From NCBI GenBank assembly GCA_045594645.1, contig JAZNYY010000028.1, forward strand, positions 1-20,409: a DNA stretch of 20,409 nt, in the 5' to 3' direction. The notes under the pieces were generated by a model. It was not told the DNA's origin. It ran no database searches and saw nothing but the letters and a program-made list of their open reading frames with translations. Position 1 is the first letter of the stretch, and each line of letters begins with the position of its first letter. The translations under genes and the position numbers were made by a program. This document shows, piece after piece, positions 15,379 to 20,409 of this stretch. The DNA is from Fimenecus sp045594645 (GTDB taxonomy: Bacteria > Bacillota > Clostridia > Oscillospirales > Acutalibacteraceae).

Positions 15379-16386
15379 ATGAGCAAAGTTATTGTTCCCG
15401 AGGGCTATAAATCAGTTTTGAGTATGTATGAAACTCAAAAAGCCATAGGAATGTTAAAAAGAATATTTGAAGATAAATTGTGCCCTGCTTTGAACTTGAA
15501 GCGTGTTTCAGCACCAATTTTCGTTGACCCCGCAACAGGTTTGAATGACGACCTCAGCGGTGTTGAGCGTGCAGTTACCTTTGATGTTAAAGAAACGGGT
15601 AAAAATGCGGCAATCGTTCACTCCCTTGCAAAGTGGAAGAGAATGGCGCTTCGCACATACGGTTTTTCAGAGGGCGAAGGTCTTTATACTGATATGAACG
15701 CCATTCGTCGCGACGAAGAAATGGATAATCTTCATTCAATTTACACTGACCAATGGGACTGGGAAAAGATTATCACAAAAGAAAACCGCAATGAAGATTA
15801 TCTCAAAGCGGTTGTTAAAAGCATTGTAAACGCGATTTGCGAAACTCTTGATTTTCTTAAATGTATTTATCCCCAACTCAATGTTCAGCTTGAAAGAGAA
15901 GTGACATTTATTACTTCGCAAGAGCTTGAAGATTTGTATCCCGATAAATGCCCTAAAGAGCGTGAAAATCTCTTTGTAAAAGAGCATAAAACAGTTTTCA
16001 TTATGCAAATCGGTAAAATACTTAAATCGGGTAAATCACACGACCACCGCGCACCTGACTATGACGATTGGTCACTCAACGGCGACATTCTTTTCTGGAA
16101 CGATGTGCTTGATTGTGCTTTTGAAATCTCATCAATGGGTATTCGCGTTGACGAAAAGGCACTTGACGAGCAACTTCGTATTTCTGGCAAGGACGAAAGA
16201 AGAAACTTGCCTTTCCATAAAGAATTGTTAGAGGGCAAATTACCTCTTACAATCGGTGGTGGTATTGGTCAGTCAAGACTTTCAATGTTACTTCTCGGCA
16301 AAGCCCACATCGGCGAAGTTCAAGTTTCTCTTTGGGACGAACAAACCCAAAAAATCTGTGCAGAGAACGGAATAGTATTATTATAA
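15379..16386 (+). CDS. asnA: Aspartate--ammonia ligase (asparagine synthetase A)
   Basis: The 335-residue protein matches AsnA, which makes asparagine from aspartate, ammonia and ATP through an aspartyl-adenylate. Conserved segments include SAPIFVDPATGLNDDLSGVERAV (in part 44-66), SLAKWKRMAL (82-91), DMNAIRRDEE, HSIYTDQWDWE (119-129), RAPDYDDW (224-231) and the motif-3-like GGGIGQSR (293-300). Length is close to the 330-residue E. coli enzyme. AsnA is a catalytic-domain relative of AspRS and AsnRS that lacks the anticodon-binding domain, so here two paralogous folds share one operon. The ATG has a TGAGG site, and the gene ends just before a strong terminator. Confidence 0.96.
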   Translation: MSKVIVPEGYKSVLSMYETQKAIGMLKRIFEDKLCPALNLKRVSAPIFVDPATGLNDDLSGVERAVTFDVKETGKNAAIVHSLAKWKRMALRTYGFSEGEGLYTDMNAIRRDEEMDNLHSIYTDQWDWEKIITKENRNEDYLKAVVKSIVNAICETLDFLKCIYPQLNVQLEREVTFITSQELEDLYPDKCPKERENLFVKEHKTVFIMQIGKILKSGKSHDHRAPDYDDWSLNGDILFWNDVLDCAFEISSMGIRVDEKALDEQLRISGKDERRNLPFHKELLEGKLPLTIGGGIGQSRLSMLLLGKAHIGEVQVSLWDEQTQKICAENGIVLL

Positions 16387-16396
16387 TCTATCAAAT

Positions 16397-16426
16397 AAAA
16401 ATGCCTCCCATACGGGAGGCATTTTT
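16397..16426 (+). terminator. Bidirectional terminator between asnA and the GH3 gene
   Basis: A perfect 13-base-pair stem AAAAATGCCTCCC (16397-16409) with GGGAGGCATTTTT (16414-16426) closes loop ATAC. Each arm supplies its own A- or T-run, so it can work on both strands for the convergent asnA and GH3 genes. Confidence 0.92.
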
Positions 16427-16438
16427 GCGTGTATTCAA

Positions 16439-18871
16439 TTAAATCTTCTTTAATCTGTCAAGATTCTTGAGAATGTGTGGAATACCCTTTAAGATAATCT
16501 TAAGACCCTTGCCGAGTTTGTCATCGTGGATAATAAGAATAAGTCCCTCTGCCATTTCAGGGCTGAAAAGACCAAAGCTCATTGAAATGAAGTTCTTGAT
16601 AGGAAGCTGAGTAGCAACAGCGCCTGCCATTGTATCTGCACCGAGAAGCTTAATGAGAAGTCTGTAAATTCTGCCACCCCATTTGCTGTCCTGTGCGTCT
16701 TCAATGGTGTTAAGAACTGTAAATGGTGCATTCTTATCTCTTGTTGATGGTGGTAATTCTTTGCCATAAACAGCCTTAAATGCGTCGTCGCTTACATTCA
16801 TAATGTCAGCACCGTAATAGCAAGGAGCAGATGTTTTATAATCTGGAATTTCAGCCTCAACTGTTGATTCAACATAAACTGTTTCCTCAAGTTTGATGTC
16901 ACGGCTTGATGCACCAACTAAAATCTTGAAGTCACCGCTTTCAACATGCCAATCACCGAGATTTACATTGTAATAAGCAAATGCACGCTTATCAAGGTCA
17001 ATTGAGATTTCAGCCTCTTCGCCTGCCTTTAAGAATACCTTCTTAAAGCCCTTAAGCTCTTTAACGGGACGGAAGATTGTGCTTTCAACATCGTTTACAT
17101 AAACCTGAGCAACCTCTGCACCGTCAACATCACCTGTGTTCTTAACCTTGAATGAAACAGTAACTGTGTCAGTATCTTTAATCTTGTCAGCAGAAACCTT
17201 GATGTCGCTGTACTCAAATGTTGTGTACGAAAGACCGAAACCGAATGGGAATGCAACTTCCTTGTTTGCGGTATCATAATATTTATAACCAACATAAACA
17301 CTTTCTCTGTGTTCAACAGAAACAGGAGTGCCGGGGAAATAATTATAACTTGAGTTGTCGCTGAGTGCCAATGGATATGTTTCACTGAGCTTACCGCTTG
17401 GGTTAACATCACCGAAAAGAATGTCGCAAACAGCACTACCGCCTGCCTGACCTGTAAGGAACATATTGAGAATTGCGGGAACTTTATCTGCCCAAGGCAT
17501 TTCAATTGATGCACCGCCTGAAAGTACAACAACTGTGTTGGGGTTAACCTTTGCAACTTCTTCAACAAGAGTGATGTGCATTGGTGGGATTGAAAGGTGA
17601 TGTCTGTCAGCACCCTCTGTTTCATATTCATCGGTAAGACCAATGAATACGACTGCAACATCTGCATTTCTTGCTCTTTCTTTTGCTTCAAGAATAAGGT
17701 CCATTGATTTTTTAGCCTTGCACTTTTTAAGCTCGTAGCCCTTTGAGAAGGTGAAGTCAACGCCCATTTCTTTCATTGTAGCATACGCATTGTCAAGCTT
17801 GATTGGGTTAATAAGCGATGAGCCTGCACCCTGATAACGAGGTGTGTGTGCCATTTCGCCGATAAGAGCAATTTTAGCATCCTTTTTAAGCGGAAGAACA
17901 TTATTGTCGTTCTTCATAAGTACCATACACTGACCTGCGATTTCACGGGCCAAGTTGTGATGCTCGTCGCTGTCATATGTATATGACTTGCCAAGAACGG
18001 GTTCAGCTTTCTTTGTAAGCTCAATAATCTTATCACAAGCTGCATCAAGCACAGCTTCGTCAAGCTCACCGTTATTTACTGCGTCAATAATAAGCTTTGT
18101 GCCAATACCTGTTGATGTTGGCATTTCGATTTCCTGACCTGCAATAAGACCTGCAACGCGGTCATTTTCTGCACCCCAGTCAGTAATAACAACACCTTCA
18201 TAACCGAAATCGTCACGAAGAACATCAGTAAGCAACCACTTGTTTTCAGCAGCATAAGTGCCGTTAAGTCTGTTATATGAGTTCATAACAGTCCAAGGCT
18301 GAGCCTTTTTAACTGCAATTTCAAAGGGAAGAAGATATGTTTCACGAAGAGTTCTCTCGTCAACAACTGCGTTAACTGTCATTCTGCGTGTTTCCTGATT
18401 GTTAGCCGCATAGTGCTTAAGAGAAGTACCGATACCCTTGCTCTGAACACCGTTAATAAATGCTGCTGCCATTTCACCTGCAAGAACACCGTCCTCTGAA
18501 AAATATTCAAAGTTTCTTCCGCAAAGAGGTGAACGCTTGATATTTGTACCTGGGCCGAGAAGAACTGAAACCTGTTCCTTGCGACATTCGTCACCAAGAG
18601 CCTCACCCATTTTATAGATAAGGTCAGTATCCCAAGAGCAAGCAGTAGCAGATGCTGTGGGGAAGCAGATTGCGGGAACGCCCTTCAAAATGTCTTTGTT
18701 TTCTTCGGGGTTGCCTTTTTTACGGATACCGTGAGGTCCGTCGTTGAGCGCGATTGATTTAATACCAACTCTGTCTACGGGTTGGCTGTGCCAGTAGTCA
18801 AGACCGTCGCACATGCTTGCTTTTTCTTGGAGTGTCATCTGTGCAATAAGGTCAGCGTGTTTAAGAGCCAT
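16439..18871 (-). CDS. Glycoside hydrolase family 3 (beta-glucosidase type)
   Basis: The 810-residue protein has the full GH3 plan. The N-terminal barrel contains LNDGPHGIR (42-50), LLGPGTNIKRSPLCGRNFEY, KHYAANNQETRR (152-163) and GVVITDWGAEND, whose Asp231 is the nucleophile. The second alpha/beta domain holds EYETEGADRHHLSIP (from 415), with a probable acid/base Glu at 417 or 419. A fibronectin-III-like domain follows (about 555-665). The last ~135 residues form an extra, partly amphipathic extension found in some Firmicute GH3 proteins. The family releases terminal beta-linked glucose or related sugars. No signal peptide is seen, so it acts on imported sugars. The frame opens at ATGAGGAGG (18889), but that ATG precedes the AGGAGG ribosome site; the ATG at 18869-18871, nine bases after it, is used. 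The exact sugar is unknown. Confidence 0.93.
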   Translation of the reverse strand: MALKHADLIAQMTLQEKASMCDGLDYWHSQPVDRVGIKSIALNDGPHGIRKKGNPEENKDILKGVPAICFPTASATACSWDTDLIYKMGEALGDECRKEQVSVLLGPGTNIKRSPLCGRNFEYFSEDGVLAGEMAAAFINGVQSKGIGTSLKHYAANNQETRRMTVNAVVDERTLRETYLLPFEIAVKKAQPWTVMNSYNRLNGTYAAENKWLLTDVLRDDFGYEGVVITDWGAENDRVAGLIAGQEIEMPTSTGIGTKLIIDAVNNGELDEAVLDAACDKIIELTKKAEPVLGKSYTYDSDEHHNLAREIAGQCMVLMKNDNNVLPLKKDAKIALIGEMAHTPRYQGAGSSLINPIKLDNAYATMKEMGVDFTFSKGYELKKCKAKKSMDLILEAKERARNADVAVVFIGLTDEYETEGADRHHLSIPPMHITLVEEVAKVNPNTVVVLSGGASIEMPWADKVPAILNMFLTGQAGGSAVCDILFGDVNPSGKLSETYPLALSDNSSYNYFPGTPVSVEHRESVYVGYKYYDTANKEVAFPFGFGLSYTTFEYSDIKVSADKIKDTDTVTVSFKVKNTGDVDGAEVAQVYVNDVESTIFRPVKELKGFKKVFLKAGEEAEISIDLDKRAFAYYNVNLGDWHVESGDFKILVGASSRDIKLEETVYVESTVEAEIPDYKTSAPCYYGADIMNVSDDAFKAVYGKELPPSTRDKNAPFTVLNTIEDAQDSKWGGRIYRLLIKLLGADTMAGAVATQLPIKNFISMSFGLFSPEMAEGLILIIHDDKLGKGLKIILKGIPHILKNLDRLKKI

Positions 18872-18921
18872 TGTATATATCCTCCTCATAAAGTATAAAG
18901 ATTATTTTAATACTAAATTAT

Positions 18922-18950
18922 ATAATACAATAAATTGGTAATTGTTGCAA
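18922..18950 (-). promoter_or_regulatory. Promoter of the GH3 gene
   Basis: On the minus strand TTGCAA (18945-18950) precedes TATTAT (18922-18927) by 17 bases, giving a leader of about 45 bases with AGGAGG. It lies in the 92-base gap after rmuC. No terminator is visible there, so read-through from rmuC is also possible. Confidence 0.6.
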
Positions 18951-18963
18951 GAGTTTACAATAA

Positions 18964-20313
18964 TTATTCTTCGTCAGCATCATCAACAAGTCCGTCAAAA
19001 AGAAGCTTGTCAGCGACGGGGGCATCAATTTCTTCAACATTTTTAAGTTTTCTGCGAATGTAAAGGTTTTTACGCTCGGCATCTTCCAATGTTTTGCCCG
19101 CCTCATCAACCTTTTTCTTTGCCTTTGCAAGCAAATCACCGAATTTTTCATACTGCACTTTTGCCGCGCCCAAAAGCTGACGAACTTCGTTTGCTTTTTC
19201 GTTGATTGCAACGGTTTTAAAGCCCATTGAAAGCGAATTGAGAAGTGCTGTAACGGTTGTGGGGCCTGCAATCATGATATTATAGTCATTCTGCAATTTT
19301 TCGGGCAAGCCCGTTCTTGACGATGCAATTTCAGCGTAAAGCCCCTCGGTTGCAAGGTACATAATCGCAAATGGTGTTGTGTTGGGTACATTAATGTATT
19401 TGGCAATTGCTTTTGCCTCGCCGAGAACACGGTTTTCAAGCTCTTTGCGGGCAATTTTTACTGCTTCTGCATCTGCACGGTCGGCGGCATCGCAAAGTCG
19501 TACATAATCTTCCATAGGAAATTTTGAGTCAACGGGAAGTAAAATATCCTTTTCGCCTTTTTCACTTGACGGAATACGGATTGCAAATTCAACTCTGTCA
19601 TTTGAGCCGGGCACGGTTGCCACATTCTTTTCAAACATATTGGGGATGGTCTGATTAAGAATTCCCTCTAACTGCACCTCTGCCCAAGTACCGCGAGCCT
19701 TAACATTGGTAAGCACGCGGTTGAGTGCGGTAACATTCTCGGTAACTCCTGTTGAAAGCTTCTGCATTTCGCCAAGAGATTTATATAAGTTTTCAAGCTG
19801 GTCAGAAACTGTCTTAAATGAAGAATTAAGTCTTGTTGTGAGTGTCGCGGTGAGCTTTTCATCAACGGTAACTCGCATTTGCTCAAGCTTTTCTTCGTTT
19901 GATTTTTGCATTTTCTCAATTGAGCTTTCAAGAACTTTATTCTGTTTTTCACTCTGTTGGGCATTCTTTTCACCCATTGACACAAGCATTTCGCTCATCT
20001 TTTCGCGGTGCTCAAAATTACCCTTGTTCATATTATCAATACGATTTGACATATCATCAAGGCTCTTTTTGACATCTTCACGGATTTCTTTGTTAGAATT
20101 CTGATTTTCAACACGGATACGGTGAAATTCGTCACCCATATTTTTGTTTATGTAATCAATTTTGCTTTCCAGCGATTTGATTTCGTCGTTTTCTTCGCTG
20201 TTGGCTTCTTTGATAGCTTTTGATAATTTACCGAAATAAACACCAAGCACAATCATGGCAATTGCAAGAAAAGCCATAAGAATATATTTTGCAATATCAA
20301 AAAATAATTCCAT
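18964..20313 (-). CDS. rmuC: DNA recombination protein RmuC homologue
   Basis: The 449-residue protein has an N-terminal membrane helix (about 6-27), a long coiled-coil (about 35-200) rich in Glu, Lys, Asn and Met, and the conserved RmuC core. Core segments are GTWAEVQLEGILNQ, DILLPVDSKFPMEDY, NTTPFAIMYLATEGLYAEI, NIMIAGPTTVTALLNSL and GFKTVAINEKANEVRQLLG. RmuC proteins have a nuclease-like fold and limit DNA rearrangements at inverted repeats in E. coli; the mechanism is not settled. The tail is acidic (DDADEE). Length is normal for Firmicute members. The ATG at 20311-20313 has an AGGAG site. It is probably transcribed alone or with the GH3 gene behind it. Confidence 0.93.
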   Translation of the reverse strand: MELFFDIAKYILMAFLAIAMIVLGVYFGKLSKAIKEANSEENDEIKSLESKIDYINKNMGDEFHRIRVENQNSNKEIREDVKKSLDDMSNRIDNMNKGNFEHREKMSEMLVSMGEKNAQQSEKQNKVLESSIEKMQKSNEEKLEQMRVTVDEKLTATLTTRLNSSFKTVSDQLENLYKSLGEMQKLSTGVTENVTALNRVLTNVKARGTWAEVQLEGILNQTIPNMFEKNVATVPGSNDRVEFAIRIPSSEKGEKDILLPVDSKFPMEDYVRLCDAADRADAEAVKIARKELENRVLGEAKAIAKYINVPNTTPFAIMYLATEGLYAEIASSRTGLPEKLQNDYNIMIAGPTTVTALLNSLSMGFKTVAINEKANEVRQLLGAAKVQYEKFGDLLAKAKKKVDEAGKTLEDAERKNLYIRRKLKNVEEIDAPVADKLLFDGLVDDADEE

Positions 20314-20345
20314 AATTGTTGCTCCTGATATATAATGTATTACTA

Positions 20346-20354
20346 ATTATAACA
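20346..20354 (-). promoter_or_regulatory. Extended -10 element upstream of rmuC
   Basis: On the minus strand TGTTATAAT (TGn plus TATAAT) lies 33 bases before the rmuC ATG. No good -35 box is placed at 16-18 bases, which fits an extended -10 promoter. A second TATAAT lies about 12 bases further upstream, so the exact site is uncertain. Confidence 0.45.
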
Positions 20355-20409
20355 GAATTATATAATAAAGGCGAGATTTTTATAAAAATTTTTATGAAAA
20401 TGTAGCCTT

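Noticed and set aside
17095..17760. 221-codon open frame on the minus strand
   Set aside because: It is a shifted frame inside the GH3 gene, rich in Gln, His and Ser, with no recognisable motif.
20382..20395. 14-base palindrome ATAAAAATTTTTAT upstream of rmuC
   Set aside because: It consists only of A/T in an AT-rich gap and could easily arise by chance; there is no further support for an operator.

Overview
The window looks like chromosomal DNA of a low-to-moderate GC, endospore-forming Firmicute, most likely a gut-type member of the Clostridia. This rests on a complete gerA-type germinant receptor operon, a DUF421/DUF4363 pair, strong AGGAGG-type ribosome binding sites, TTGACA/TATAAT-like promoters with 17-18 base spacing, and a set of intracellular glycosidases. 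I see no tRNA, rRNA, CRISPR array, phage, plasmid or insertion-sequence gene. The taxonomic placement is an inference.

Layout. (1) 1-3265, minus strand: one operon of a phosphohexomutase (pgm/pgcA type), a 78-residue NifU-like protein and an alpha-mannosidase of family GH38 cut by the window edge. Its promoter lies partly inside the terminator of the operon upstream. (2) 3282-3424: a short non-coding stretch with 7-base tandem repeats and nested inverted repeats. (3) 3425-7159, minus strand: gerAA-gerAB-gerAC, a spore germinant receptor, divergent from (4) 7239-8290, plus strand: a DUF421 (YetF-like) membrane protein and a DUF4363 protein. (5) 8327-10527, minus strand: a ROK sugar kinase followed by an unusual sialidase-fold protein. 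(6) 10813-12573, plus strand: a membrane-anchored PrsA/SurA-like foldase with what looks like two tandem parvulin domains. (7) 12634-13770, minus strand: a metallophosphoesterase with a C-terminal membrane tail. (8) 13981-16386, plus strand: asnS-asnA, joining asparaginyl-tRNA synthetase and asparagine synthetase A. (9) 16439-18871, minus strand: a GH3 beta-glycosidase. (10) 18964-20313, minus strand: rmuC.

Functionally the window mixes housekeeping genes (asparagine supply and charging, RmuC, extracytoplasmic folding), sporulation and germination genes, and cytoplasmic carbohydrate genes (GH38, phosphohexomutase, ROK kinase, sialidase-like protein, GH3). The glycosidases carry no signal peptide, so they probably act on imported oligosaccharides. 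Several translation starts were moved from the longest possible frame to an internal ATG with a good ribosome binding site (gerAA, gerAB, the sialidase-like gene, prsA-like gene and GH3).

No clearly new multi-gene system is present. The most unusual points are the promoter embedded in a terminator, the GerC protein without a lipobox cysteine, the sialidase-fold protein lacking the usual Arg-Ile-Pro signature, the duplicated parvulin domain and the divergent gerA/DUF421 arrangement.
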